Source: Afipia sp. GAS231 (lineage in GTDB: Bacteria; Pseudomonadota; Alphaproteobacteria; Rhizobiales; Xanthobacteraceae). Taken from it: DNA of 64,000 bases. The translations under genes were made by a program, and so were the position numbers. The stretch covers positions 4,884,501 through 4,948,500 of the forward strand of contig NZ_LT629703.1 of assembly GCF_900103365.1 (NCBI RefSeq), read 5' to 3'. The notes beneath the pieces were generated by a model, which ran no database searches, had not been told where the DNA came from, and was given only the letters and a program-made list of their open reading frames with translations. Below, piece after piece: positions 17,000 through 25,788 of the stretch (positions are counted from its first letter, which is position 1; every line of letters starts with the position of its first letter).

Positions 17000-17554
17000 G
17001 GACGGTTGATCGGAAGCCATCGAACGACGGATTGACTGCAACACGTTGAACCACGGAGCTCCGCGACAGCGGAAGAGGACTGGTGCAGAAAAAGGACGAC
17101 GGAACGCACGCTATCTTGCCTGTGGCCACGCCTTCAAAGGGCGCGATGGACCACGCCGGAATGCCTGTGATGCTGCTCCGTCATTCCCATGGAAAGGTGC
17201 GCCGCGACGGATTCCGCGCTGCCTGGATGCAGCCCGACTTCGCCGTCGATGAGCGCGGAAGACTGCACAGCGCGCCAGGACTCGTTCATGTCGTCGTGTC
17301 TCGTGGTCAGGCGTGCATCAGAGGGCCTTGTCGCAACAGAGGAAATCATCGACAATGGGTAAGAAATTGCAAAACACCCGACCGATTAAGACGGCGAGAT
17401 AAAAGGGGCTCGCCGGTCGAACCGCAAGCCATTGACATGGCTTGGGTCCTGGCGTGCCGGTCGGTCGGGGCGCGTGCCGCGCCTTGCGTTTTGATCAATG
17501 CAATCAAGGACATTTTCGGCACTGTAGGCGCCGTTGCGCTCATTGAGGTGCGGC
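17000..17554. other. IS110 right flank and relaxase upstream region
   Basis: About 550 bp without a convincing gene. The left part should hold the right end of the IS110 element and possibly its guide RNA. At 17390-17418 an imperfect inverted repeat (GACGGCGAG with CTCGCCGGTC) lies 140 bp before the relaxase; since oriT often lies beside the relaxase gene, this is a weak oriT candidate. Open frames here have no recognisable protein features. Confidence 0.4.
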
Positions 17555-19318
17555 ATGACCGCAGGTGACAGCGAACTGCGTATTCGACCGGGGCGCATTC
17601 GCAGCACCCGCGCGCCAAAACCGAAGAGCTTCATCAACCAGGTGCTACGCGCCGCGAAGAAAGCTGGCCACACCTCAGGTCAGGCTGCGGCTGGCAAGCG
17701 TTTCACGGTTTATGGGCGCTCGACGTTTGGCCGCGGTAGGCTCGCATTTAACCGCAGCCGATTGTTCAGCCCGACGCGGCGCGTCGTGGTGAAAGCACGC
17801 GTTGTCCGCCACAAAGGACGAGCATTCCGCTCGGCGCCGCTGACGGCCCATCTTTCATACCTGAAGCGCGACGGCGTGACCCGGAGTGGTGAGCGGGCCG
17901 AGATGTTCGATGTCAGAGGCGACAGAGCCGATGGTGCGGCCTTCGCCGAGCGATGCGAGGGCGACCGGCATCATTTTCGGTTCATCGTCTCGCCCGAGGA
18001 TGCCGGCGAGATGACCGACCTCAGGGCTTTTACCCGTGATCTGGCCAAACAGATGGAGATAGACCTCGGCACGCGGCTTGACTGGGTGGCCGTCGATCAC
18101 TGGAACACAGACAATCCTCATGTCCATCTTCTCGTTCGGGGCGTCGACGAACAGGGCACTGATCTCGTCATCTCCCGCGACTACATCAGCCGAGGCCTAC
18201 GTTCACGCGCCGACGAACTGGTTGCCATCGAACTGGGACCAAAACCGGAGCATGAGATATGCAATTCGTTGGAGAGAGAAGTCGCTGCAGAACGATGGAC
18301 GCGGCTCGATCAGGAGATCCGGCTGGCAGCCGATGAAGCAGGCTATATCGATCTTCGCCCTGAGAATCCCGGCAGCTCCGATCTCGAGATCCGGCGCCTG
18401 ATGGTTGGCCGTCTTCAGCATCTGGAGAAGATGGGCCTTGCGGCACCAGCTGCGCCAGGGGAGTGGATGGTCGGGCTCGAGGCCGAGCGTAATCTCCGCG
18501 ACCTTGGCATGCGCGGCGATATCATCAAGACGATGCATCGCGCCTTCACCGAGCGTGAGGAACCGCGCGGCGTTTCCGATTACGTCATCGAAGGTGGACA
18601 GCCGACCTCCCAGATCGTCGGACGGCTGGTTGATCGGGGATTGCACAACGAGTTAACTGGCGAGGCCTACGCGGTGATCGACGGAACAGACGGAAGGGCC
18701 CATCACGTCCGCTTTCCGGGGATCGAGGCCTTCGAACATGCGCTGCCGGTCGGCGGCATCGTCGAAGTACGACGGTTCGGCCAAGCCAGCGATCCGCGTC
18801 CCACCCTGATGCTGGCGATCCGCTCTGATCTGGATCTCGGTGAGCAGATCAGCGCGAGGGGGGCGACCTGGCTAGACCACCGGCTGGTCGAACGTGACTC
18901 GATGCCACTCGCGATGGGGGGATTCGGCCGCGAGGCCCGCGACGCCATGGAAGCTCGCGCCGAACATCTGGTTCAGGAAGGTCTGGCGCGGCGGCAGGGA
19001 CAGCGCATCATCCTACAACGCGACCTCCTGAACACGCTGCGCCGACGCGAACTCGACGAGGTGGGAACAAGGATCGCGGCCGACATCGGGCTTCCGCACG
19101 TGAAGGGAGCATCCGGTGAACACGTGGCGGGCACCTATCGCCAGCGCCTGACGCTCGCCTCGGGACGCTTCGCCATGATCGATAACGGGCTCGGCTTCCA
19201 ACTCGTGCCGTGGTCGCGGGAGCTCGAAAAGAGGCTCAGTCAGCACGTCACCGGCGTCGTGAAGGACGGCGGCGGCATCGAATGGGGTTTTGGTCGCAAG
19301 CGTGACCTAGGCCTATAG
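17555..19318 (+). CDS. DUF3363 relaxase (VirD2-like)
   Basis: A 587-aa protein. The N-terminal half is a VirD2-like relaxase with the metal-binding motif HVHLLVRG (His at about 189 and 191) and the conserved stretch HLSYLKRDGV near residue 110. The C-terminal half is DUF3363, found only in relaxases of this ICE family. It nicks oriT and pilots the strand into the recipient. I chose ATG 17555 over the TTG at 17534 because homologues begin just before the RIRPGRIR motif and a GAGG lies upstream. The next gene, traG, starts 40 bp downstream. Confidence 0.88.
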   Translation: MTAGDSELRIRPGRIRSTRAPKPKSFINQVLRAAKKAGHTSGQAAAGKRFTVYGRSTFGRGRLAFNRSRLFSPTRRVVVKARVVRHKGRAFRSAPLTAHLSYLKRDGVTRSGERAEMFDVRGDRADGAAFAERCEGDRHHFRFIVSPEDAGEMTDLRAFTRDLAKQMEIDLGTRLDWVAVDHWNTDNPHVHLLVRGVDEQGTDLVISRDYISRGLRSRADELVAIELGPKPEHEICNSLEREVAAERWTRLDQEIRLAADEAGYIDLRPENPGSSDLEIRRLMVGRLQHLEKMGLAAPAAPGEWMVGLEAERNLRDLGMRGDIIKTMHRAFTEREEPRGVSDYVIEGGQPTSQIVGRLVDRGLHNELTGEAYAVIDGTDGRAHHVRFPGIEAFEHALPVGGIVEVRRFGQASDPRPTLMLAIRSDLDLGEQISARGATWLDHRLVERDSMPLAMGGFGREARDAMEARAEHLVQEGLARRQGQRIILQRDLLNTLRRRELDEVGTRIAADIGLPHVKGASGEHVAGTYRQRLTLASGRFAMIDNGLGFQLVPWSRELEKRLSQHVTGVVKDGGGIEWGFGRKRDLGL

Positions 19319-19358
19319 CTTGAGTTCGCCAAATTCAATTGCACAAAGGACGTTTGGG

Positions 19359-21347
19359 ATGTCCGGAACCAAAATCCTCTGGGGACAGGTAATCGTTGTC
19401 GGCCTGATCGTTTTGCTCGGCATCTGGGGAGCGACCGAGTGGACAGCCTGGCGGCTGGCCTACCAGTCGGAACTCGGACGTCCTTGGTTCGAGCTTTGGG
19501 GTTGGAAGATCTACTACCCGCCGATCTTCTTCTGGTGGTGGTTCGTCTACGACGCCTATGCGCCTCAAGTCTTTGCCGAAGGGGCCTTCATCGCCGCGTC
19601 GGGAACCTTCTTTTCGATTGCGGTGGCGATCGGCATGTCGGTCTGGCGTGCGCGCGAGGCCAAGAATGTCCAGACCTATGGCTCGGCGCGCTGGGCCGAT
19701 GAACGGGAGGTTCAAGCGGCCGGACTTCTCGGTCCGGATGGCGTGGTGCTGGGCAAACTCGACCGCAACTACCTGCGACATGACGGACCGGAGCACGTGT
19801 TGTGTTTCGCACCCACCCGGTCCGGCAAAGGTGTCGGCCTTGTCGTTCCCTCGCTGCTGGCCTGGCCGGGTTCGGCCATCGTTCACGACATCAAGGGGGA
19901 AAACTGGCAACTCACGGCCGGCTTTCGCTCGCGGCACGGCCGCGTCCTGTTGTTCGACCCGACCAACCCGAAGTCTTCGGCTTACAACCCATTGCTCGAG
20001 GTCCGGCGCGGGGAGTGGGAGGTCCGCGACGTGCAGAATGTCGCCGACGTCCTGGTTGACCCCGAGGGCTCGCTCGACAAGCGGAACCATTGGGAGAAGA
20101 CCAGTCATTCGCTCCTGGTCGGCGCCATCCTCCATGTCCTCTATGCCGAGGCCGACAAGAACTTGGCCGGCGTCGCCGCCTTCCTGTCAGACCCGAAGCG
20201 GCCGATTGAGGCGACGTTGAAGGCGATGATGACCACGCCGCACCTCGGCGAACAGGGCGCGCATCCCGTGGTCGCTTCGACTGCGCGCGAGCTCCTCAAC
20301 AAGTCTGAGAATGAACGCTCCGGCGTTCTTTCCACGGCGATGTCGTTCCTCGGACTTTACCGCGATCCCGTCGTGGCCAAGGTGACCCGCCAGTGCGACT
20401 GGCGGATTGCAGATCTGATCGCCGACATCAGCCCGACGACGCTCTACCTCGTGGTGCCGCCTTCCGACATATCGCGGACCAAGCCCTTAATCCGTCTCGT
20501 GCTGAACCAGATCGGACGGCGCTTGACCGAGGACTTGCATGCCAGCGATCGCCGGCATCGTATTCTGATGATGCTCGACGAGTTCCCGGCGCTGGGAAGG
20601 CTTGATTTCTTTGAGTCGGCGCTCGCCTTCATGGCGGGCTATGGGATCAAGAGTTTTCTGATAGCGCAATCGCTCAACCAGATCGAAAAGGCTTACGGAC
20701 CCAACAACGCGATCCTCGACAACTGCCACGTCCGGGTCAGCTTCGCGACCAACGATGAGCGGACTGCCAAGCGCGTGTCCGACGCGCTGGGTACGGCGAC
20801 CGAGATGCGGGCAATGAAGAATTATGCGGGACACAGATTGAACCCCTGGCTGGGGCACCTGATGGTCTCGCGGCAGGAGACGGCGCGGCCGCTGCTTACC
20901 CCAGGCGAGGTCATGCAGCTTCCGTCGCGAGAGGAAGTCGTCATGGTGGCAGGTACGCCGCCGATCCGAGCGAAGAAGGTTCGCTACTACGAGGATCGGC
21001 GGTTCACCGAGCGGATATTGCCGCCACCCGATCCTGCGGCCTCTGGCCGGTCATCGCGAACCGATGGATGGTCAACACTTGGAACGCTCACGCCGGCGAC
21101 GCTTCCAACCGACCGGGCGGAGCAAGCAGGAGAGGACACGGCCAACAGCGGTCTTCGCCGTGAGCCCGAACTCCCCGATCATGTCGCCATCGTCAAGGAG
21201 TCGGCCGAGCCGACGCCTACGGAAGAATTTTCCGCCGTTCTTGACGATGACGAGGATTCCGTCCGCCAGTCCCGACTTCTTCGTCAGCAAATGCGCGGCG
21301 TCGCCCGTCAGATCTCCATGGACCCGAACGATGGCATGGAACTGTGA
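19359..21347 (+). CDS. traG: TraG/VirD4 type IV coupling protein
   Basis: A 662-aa inner-membrane ATPase. Two N-terminal transmembrane segments (about residues 8-28 and 50-95) are followed by Walker A in FAPTRSGKGVGLVVPS (about 145-160) and Walker B in MLDEFPALGRLDF (about 395). It delivers the relaxosome to the Trb channel. AAAGGACG upstream supports ATG 19359; the TTG at 19320 lies directly after the relaxase stop but has no ribosome-binding site. The acidic, disordered C-terminal 100 residues are variable in the family. Confidence 0.92.
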   Translation: MSGTKILWGQVIVVGLIVLLGIWGATEWTAWRLAYQSELGRPWFELWGWKIYYPPIFFWWWFVYDAYAPQVFAEGAFIAASGTFFSIAVAIGMSVWRAREAKNVQTYGSARWADEREVQAAGLLGPDGVVLGKLDRNYLRHDGPEHVLCFAPTRSGKGVGLVVPSLLAWPGSAIVHDIKGENWQLTAGFRSRHGRVLLFDPTNPKSSAYNPLLEVRRGEWEVRDVQNVADVLVDPEGSLDKRNHWEKTSHSLLVGAILHVLYAEADKNLAGVAAFLSDPKRPIEATLKAMMTTPHLGEQGAHPVVASTARELLNKSENERSGVLSTAMSFLGLYRDPVVAKVTRQCDWRIADLIADISPTTLYLVVPPSDISRTKPLIRLVLNQIGRRLTEDLHASDRRHRILMMLDEFPALGRLDFFESALAFMAGYGIKSFLIAQSLNQIEKAYGPNNAILDNCHVRVSFATNDERTAKRVSDALGTATEMRAMKNYAGHRLNPWLGHLMVSRQETARPLLTPGEVMQLPSREEVVMVAGTPPIRAKKVRYYEDRRFTERILPPPDPAASGRSSRTDGWSTLGTLTPATLPTDRAEQAGEDTANSGLRREPELPDHVAIVKESAEPTPTEEFSAVLDDDEDSVRQSRLLRQQMRGVARQISMDPNDGMEL

Positions 21348-21353
21348 GGCATC

Positions 21354-21782
21354 ATGCGTGACCGGATGAACGTGTATTTCCCGCCAGAGCTTTTAAAGCA
21401 GATCACGGAGCTTGCCGATCGCAAGAAGCTTTCCCGGTCCGCGATTGTGGAAGCGGCAGTCGCTTCATTTCTGTCACCGGACGGATCGGACAGGCGGGAG
21501 GCGGCGTTTACCCGGCGCCTCGATCGGTTGTCGCGACAGATGCAAAGGTTGGAACGCGACGTCGGCTTGACGGCCGAGACCTTAGCCCTATTCATCCGCT
21601 TCTGGCTGACGATCACGCCACCGTTGCCCAATGACGCGCAAGCTGCTGCACAGGTAAAGGGTAGGGAACGCTTTGAAGGGTTTGTCGAGGCGCTCGGACG
21701 TCGATTGCAAAAGGGGCAGGGCTTCCTGCGGGAAATTCCGGACGAGATCCTCCATTGGAAGCTCGACGAACCTGGTAGTTGA
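21354..21782 (+). CDS. Ribbon-helix-helix (CopG-like) protein 1
   Basis: A 142-aa protein. An N-terminal ribbon-helix-helix (MNVYFPPELLKQITELADRK, then SRSAIVEAAVASFL) is followed by a coiled-coil-like segment and the motif FIRFWLTITPPLP. It begins 6 bp after traG. CopG-like proteins at this place are constant in this ICE type and probably regulate transfer genes or join the relaxosome. A longer paralogue follows about 230 bp downstream; the gap holds no clear gene. Confidence 0.85.
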   Translation: MRDRMNVYFPPELLKQITELADRKKLSRSAIVEAAVASFLSPDGSDRREAAFTRRLDRLSRQMQRLERDVGLTAETLALFIRFWLTITPPLPNDAQAAAQVKGRERFEGFVEALGRRLQKGQGFLREIPDEILHWKLDEPGS

Positions 21783-22015
21783 AACGCCATTCTTACATCT
21801 CGAACTGAGAAACGCGCACCCACCCATCCATCTCGCCGTTTCTTTCTTTGCCTACGACAATCTACGAACCCGGTGTCCACGGGGTTGCGGCTGCGGTCAG
21901 TCCATCGTTTTTGCCGGCCAAGTTCGCGTTTGATCCCTTCTCGACTCAACTTCACGTAACGCGTCGAGAACAATGTGCGGATCGTTGGCGCGTGTACGTG
22001 GACGGGGGGCACACA

Positions 22016-22678
22016 ATGCAGGTCGGGAGCGAGGTCGATAGCCACATCGACTCTGTGAATCAAGCTAGTCGGGATGGGCAGCAGGTGCCCCGAGAGGTCC
22101 CACGAACCAGAAAAGTAACCGTTCAACTTTCTGAGCAGATGTTTGAGCGCCTCGAAGCTGCAACTGACCGCCCCGGCGTCGGCAAGAGTATGGTTGTGGA
22201 GAACGCTCTTGAGCGTTTCCTCGATCTGGCTCCCCCTATCGAAGGTCTTATCCACGACCACTTTGATCGGATTGGCAGTCAGCTGGAGCGTCTTCAAAGC
22301 GAGCTCCAAATTATCGCGGAGACAGTAGCGCTCCACGCCCGATATCACCTGACTATCACCCCGCCCATGTCGCAATCCCAGCAGCACGAGGCATGTGGGC
22401 TTGGTCGCGACCGGTTCAATGAGCTTGCCAAACAGGTTGAGAGACGCGTTCGCTCTGGCCGATCCTTGATGCGGGAGACGATTGACCGCCTAAGCGAGAC
22501 TGAACGTCAAACTTCCGAGTTGAAGTCGGATGACGCTTTGCCGGTAGCGTCGCAGGAGCGGTCAGTTAATACACTTCCACGGCCAGATTCAGCGGTCGAT
22601 CAAGACCAAGCGATTGCTGCCGTCCGGGAGGACGGCAGCAATCCAAACTTTCGGCACCTTCCAAACGCGTTTTGCTAA
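22016..22678 (+). CDS. Ribbon-helix-helix (CopG-like) protein 2, paralogue of protein 1
   Basis: A 220-aa protein sharing the layout of its upstream neighbour: ribbon-helix-helix (VTVQLSEQMFERLEAATDR, then KSMVVENALERFL), a spacer coiled coil (SQLERLQSELQIIAETVAL), and ARYHLTITPPM corresponding to FIRFWLTITPPLP. The duplicated unit has an extra 30-residue N-terminal arm and a longer tail. I choose ATG 22016 after a GGGGGG stretch; the frame is open to 21848. The 3' end contains a perfect hairpin and overlaps the largest frame of the MFS gene. Confidence 0.7.
   Translation: MQVGSEVDSHIDSVNQASRDGQQVPREVPRTRKVTVQLSEQMFERLEAATDRPGVGKSMVVENALERFLDLAPPIEGLIHDHFDRIGSQLERLQSELQIIAETVALHARYHLTITPPMSQSQQHEACGLGRDRFNELAKQVERRVRSGRSLMRETIDRLSETERQTSELKSDDALPVASQERSVNTLPRPDSAVDQDQAIAAVREDGSNPNFRHLPNAFC
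22613..22642. promoter_or_regulatory. Perfect 13-bp-stem hairpin between RHH protein 2 and the MFS gene
   Basis: ATTGCTGCCGTCC (22613-22625) pairs with GGACGGCAGCAAT (22630-22642) across a GGGA loop, inside the 3' end of the RHH gene. There is no T-run after it. Its strength suggests an mRNA processing, attenuation or stability signal. It would sequester the most upstream TTG start of the MFS gene. Confidence 0.6.
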
Positions 22679-24008
22679 TGCAGCCCACGGTTTGCGGCTC
22701 ATCGCACGCGTCTTTCTTCCGTTTGCCTTGGGATACTACCTTGCGTATCTGTTTCGGACAATCAATGGTCTGATCTCCGGTCGCCTCAGTGCAGATGCTG
22801 GTCTTGGCACGGCTGACCTTGGGCTGCTTACCTCGGTCTATTTTCTCGTCTTCGCGGCAGCACAGATTCCGATCGGCGTACTCTTGGACCGCTATGGCCC
22901 GCGTCGTGTCCAGAGCGTACTGCTCTTGGTCGCTGCAGCAGGGGCCGGACTGTTCGCGACGTCGACGGATTTCGTATCATTGTTAGTCGGGCGTGCCATG
23001 ATTGGGCTTGGTGTCGCAGCGTCGCTGACAGCCGGACTTAAGGCGATCGTGCTCTGGTTTCCGAGGGAGCGCGTGGCTCTACTGAATGGCTACATGATTA
23101 TGTTGGGTTCGCTTGGAGCGGTGACTGCAACAGCTCCAGCTGAACAGTTGCTTGCGTGGATCAGCTGGCAGCAGCTGTTTGTCTTATTGGCTGCAGCGAC
23201 CGGCGCTACAGCCGTACTTATCTATTTCCTGGTCCCCGATCGAGCCATCTCATTATCAATGCCACCGAGCCATGGCACTTTAAGGGACGTGTTTCAAGAT
23301 CGGCGTTTCTGGAGAATTGCTCCCTTGTCAGCGACCTGCGTCGGTTCGGCCTGGTCTCTGCAGGGTTTGTGGGCAGCGCCGTGGCTGACGGACGTAGACG
23401 GACTTGATCGCGCGAGTCTGGTTGGACAGTTACTCGTAATGTCGATCGTACTGAGCGGCGGGGCCTTTTTGTTTGGTATGATAGTCCACCATATCAAACG
23501 AAGAGGGTTCGGCCCGGAGATAATCCTGGCGATCGTTGCGATGCTGTTCATCGGAGCCGAGCTTGCCTTGACCCTACGCGCGCCTCTTCCGTCCATCTTG
23601 CCGTGGTCTGTGGTGGCAATTGTCGGAGCGGCGACCGTGGTCAGCTTCGCGGTCATCGCTGATTATTTTCCGTCGGAACTTGTCGGTCGTGCCAATGGCG
23701 CATTAAACGTTCTGCACTTTGGTTGGGCGTTTCTAGCCCAATGCGGGACGGGTCTGATCCTGGAGCAATGGTCGATGGAAGATGGCCAGAGACCCATCGT
23801 GGCCTATCAAGTCGCGTTTGGTTTCAACGTAGCACTTCAGATGGCGGCGTTGGCTTGGTTTGCGCTACCGCGGCTACAACGCTTGATCTGGTGGCTCGGC
23901 TCATCTTCCCTCTTTATGCCAGCTAGCTCTTCCGACGGAATTGGGCCCGTCGTTTTGTATGAACAAACGATCGTACCAGTGCCCGCAGAAGAGGATGCGG
24001 CGTGGTGA
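22614..24008 (+). CDS. MFS permease inside the transfer region
   Basis: A transporter of up to 464 aa with about 12 transmembrane segments. The cytoplasmic loop motif DRYGPRRVQS (MFS motif A) follows segment 2. It resembles metabolite:proton symporters of the nitrate/sugar-phosphate type, but the substrate is unknown. The start is unclear: the frame opens at TTG 22614 inside a strong hairpin, and no in-frame ATG precedes the first helix, so a TTG near 22692 is also possible. An MFS gene between the RHH genes and trbB is not part of the minimal transfer machinery. The 217 bp between it and trbB hold no clear gene. Confidence 0.75.
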   Translation: MLPSGRTAAIQTFGTFQTRFANAAHGLRLIARVFLPFALGYYLAYLFRTINGLISGRLSADAGLGTADLGLLTSVYFLVFAAAQIPIGVLLDRYGPRRVQSVLLLVAAAGAGLFATSTDFVSLLVGRAMIGLGVAASLTAGLKAIVLWFPRERVALLNGYMIMLGSLGAVTATAPAEQLLAWISWQQLFVLLAAATGATAVLIYFLVPDRAISLSMPPSHGTLRDVFQDRRFWRIAPLSATCVGSAWSLQGLWAAPWLTDVDGLDRASLVGQLLVMSIVLSGGAFLFGMIVHHIKRRGFGPEIILAIVAMLFIGAELALTLRAPLPSILPWSVVAIVGAATVVSFAVIADYFPSELVGRANGALNVLHFGWAFLAQCGTGLILEQWSMEDGQRPIVAYQVAFGFNVALQMAALAWFALPRLQRLIWWLGSSSLFMPASSSDGIGPVVLYEQTIVPVPAEEDAAW

Positions 24009-24225
24009 GTACCGACGCGCACGTTGCGCGCAGGGCGCATTACGAAAACACCGCACCATCGAGTGGACCACGTCGACTAGACATCAAGCATCCGTTCCCA
24101 CTCTTTCTTTTTCTACGCCGTACTACGACAACTGTCAGCGCCTGTTGCGCTAGGTCTACGGGGGCCTTTCTAATCATCCCCATCTGAGGGCGCTCTTTAG
24201 ACGTCCTCATTCGGTGGGGGCGACG

Positions 24226-25194
24226 GTGGCAATCCATTCCTTTCAATCGGAGGCGAATTCTCGCGGCGCGCGAATGCTGCGTAGCGCACTTGGCGCGGCG
24301 ATTGCGGGCTACCTGGAAGATGACGCAATCATCGAGGTCATGCTCAATCCAGATGGGCGGTTGTGGATTGACCGGCTGTCGAGTGGCCTCATTGATACCG
24401 GCGAAACTTTGTCTGCGGCGGACGGCGAGCGCATCGTTCGCCTGGTGGCACACCATGTGGGCGCGGAGGTGCATGCTGGCTCGCCACGCGTCTCTGCCGA
24501 ACTACCTGGGACCGGCGAGCGCTTCGAAGGTTTGTTACCCCCCGTCGTTGCGGCTCCTGCGTTCGCTATCCGCAAGCCCGCGGTCGCGGTGTTCACACTC
24601 GACGACTATGTCGCCGCGGGAACGATGACATCGGATCAGGCTAGCGCCTTAAGGGCTGCGGTCGCCACGCGCAAGAACATCCTCGTCGCTGGCGGTACGT
24701 CGACCGGCAAGACAACATTGACCAACGCGCTTCTGGCCGAGGTGGCAAAGACCTCCGATCGGGTCGTGCTAATTGAAGATACCCGCGAACTTCAGTGTAA
24801 GGCGCCCAATCTTGTCGCCCTGCGGACCAAGGACGGCGTAGCAACCCTATCTGACCTTGTCCGGTCCTCGCTTCGACTGCGTCCTGACCGCATCCCGGTC
24901 GGCGAGGTCCGCGGCGCCGAAGCGCTCGACTTGCTCAAGGCCTGGGGCACCGGTCACCCCGGCGGCATCGGCACCATCCATGCCGGCACCGCGCTCGGCG
25001 CGCTACGGCGGCTCGAGCAGCTCATCCAGGAAGCCGTTATCACGGTTCCGCGCGCCCTGATCGCCGAGACCATCAACCTCATCGCCGTGCTTGCCGGCCG
25101 CGGTACCGATCGTCGCCTCGCCGAACTCGCCCTCGTCACGGGGCTTGGGTCCGCCGGCGACTACAGCCTTTCACCTGCAGGAGATTCAACATGA
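24226..25194 (+). CDS. trbB: TrbB, conjugal transfer ATPase (VirB11-like)
   Basis: A 322-aa hexameric ATPase of the VirB11 family that powers pilus assembly and DNA transfer at the inner membrane. Walker A is GGTSTGKTT near residue 160. The Asp box ([10 protein letters not shown]), the Walker B region ([12 protein letters not shown]) and the His box (GTIHAG) follow. GTG 24226 is chosen because GGTGGGGG lies just upstream; GTG 24214 is also possible. The stop overlaps the trbC start (ATGA), opening the trb operon. Confidence 0.93.
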   Translation: MAIHSFQSEANSRGARMLRSALGAAIAGYLEDDAIIEVMLNPDGRLWIDRLSSGLIDTGETLSAADGERIVRLVAHHVGAEVHAGSPRVSAELPGTGERFEGLLPPVVAAPAFAIRKPAVAVFTLDDYVAAGTMTSDQASALRAAVATRKNILVAGGTSTGKTTLTNALLAEVAKTSDRVVLIEDTRELQCKAPNLVALRTKDGVATLSDLVRSSLRLRPDRIPVGEVRGAEALDLLKAWGTGHPGGIGTIHAGTALGALRRLEQLIQEAVITVPRALIAETINLIAVLAGRGTDRRLAELALVTGLGSAGDYSLSPAGDST

Positions 25195-25517
25195 GTCCTC
25201 GATTCCCTAGCTTTTCGCGAGCCCTATCGTTCTCACTATCGGGAATGGTCCTCCTAGCTACAGCGCCGGCCCGGGCCGCCGGCTCCAACATGCCTTGGGA
25301 GCAGCCACTCAATCAGATCCTGCAATCGGTCGAAGGACCGGTCGCCAAGATCATCGCCGTCATCATCATTGTCGTGACCGGGCTGACGCTCGCGTTCGGC
25401 GATTCGTCCGGTGGTTTCCGCAGGTTGATCCAGATCGTGTTTGGTCTGTCGATCGCGTTCGCGGCCTCGAGCTTCTTTCTGTCGTTCTTTTCCTTCGGCG
25501 GCGGCGTGGTGATCTGA
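25191..25517 (+). CDS. trbC: TrbC, pilin precursor
   Basis: A 108-aa prepilin with a signal peptide (cleavage likely after ATAPARA, about residue 29) and two hydrophobic helices (about 55-70 and 80-103), the usual VirB2/TrbC layout. Mature TrbC pilins are trimmed and cyclised; the TraF-type peptidase encoded at 14.3 kb is the likely enzyme. It overlaps trbB and trbD. Confidence 0.9.
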   Translation: MSPRFPSFSRALSFSLSGMVLLATAPARAAGSNMPWEQPLNQILQSVEGPVAKIIAVIIIVVTGLTLAFGDSSGGFRRLIQIVFGLSIAFAASSFFLSFFSFGGGVVI

Positions 25518-25780
25518 TGGATGACCCGGTCGCAGGTTTTGTCGTGCCCGTTCACCGTGCGCTCACCGAGCCGATCTTGATGGGCGGTGCTCCGCGATCG
25601 GTTGCGATCGTCAACGGCACGTTGGCGGCCGCCCTTGGACTTGGACTGCGGCTGTGGATCGCGGGGCTCGTCCTCTGGTTCGTCGGTCACATGGCCGCCG
25701 TCTGGGCCACCAAGCGCGATCCCGCCTTCGTCGATGTGGTGCGTCGACACCTGCGCATTCCCGGTCATCTCAACGTCTGA
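25517..25780 (+). CDS. trbD: TrbD, VirB3-like channel protein
   Basis: An 87-aa protein with the TrbD/VirB3 pattern: a conserved N-terminal PVHRALTEPILMGGAPR followed by a hydrophobic pair (about 30-60) and the C-terminal DPAFVDVVRRHLR. It assembles with TrbE in the inner membrane. The ATG overlaps the trbC stop by one base. Confidence 0.9.
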   Translation: MDDPVAGFVVPVHRALTEPILMGGAPRSVAIVNGTLAAALGLGLRLWIAGLVLWFVGHMAAVWATKRDPAFVDVVRRHLRIPGHLNV

Positions 25781-25788
25781 GTTCAGTC

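Noticed and set aside
17083..17568. A 161-aa open frame upstream of the relaxase
   Set aside because: No ribosome-binding site, no domain and no similarity to genes expected at this place; it most likely spans the IS110 end and non-coding DNA.
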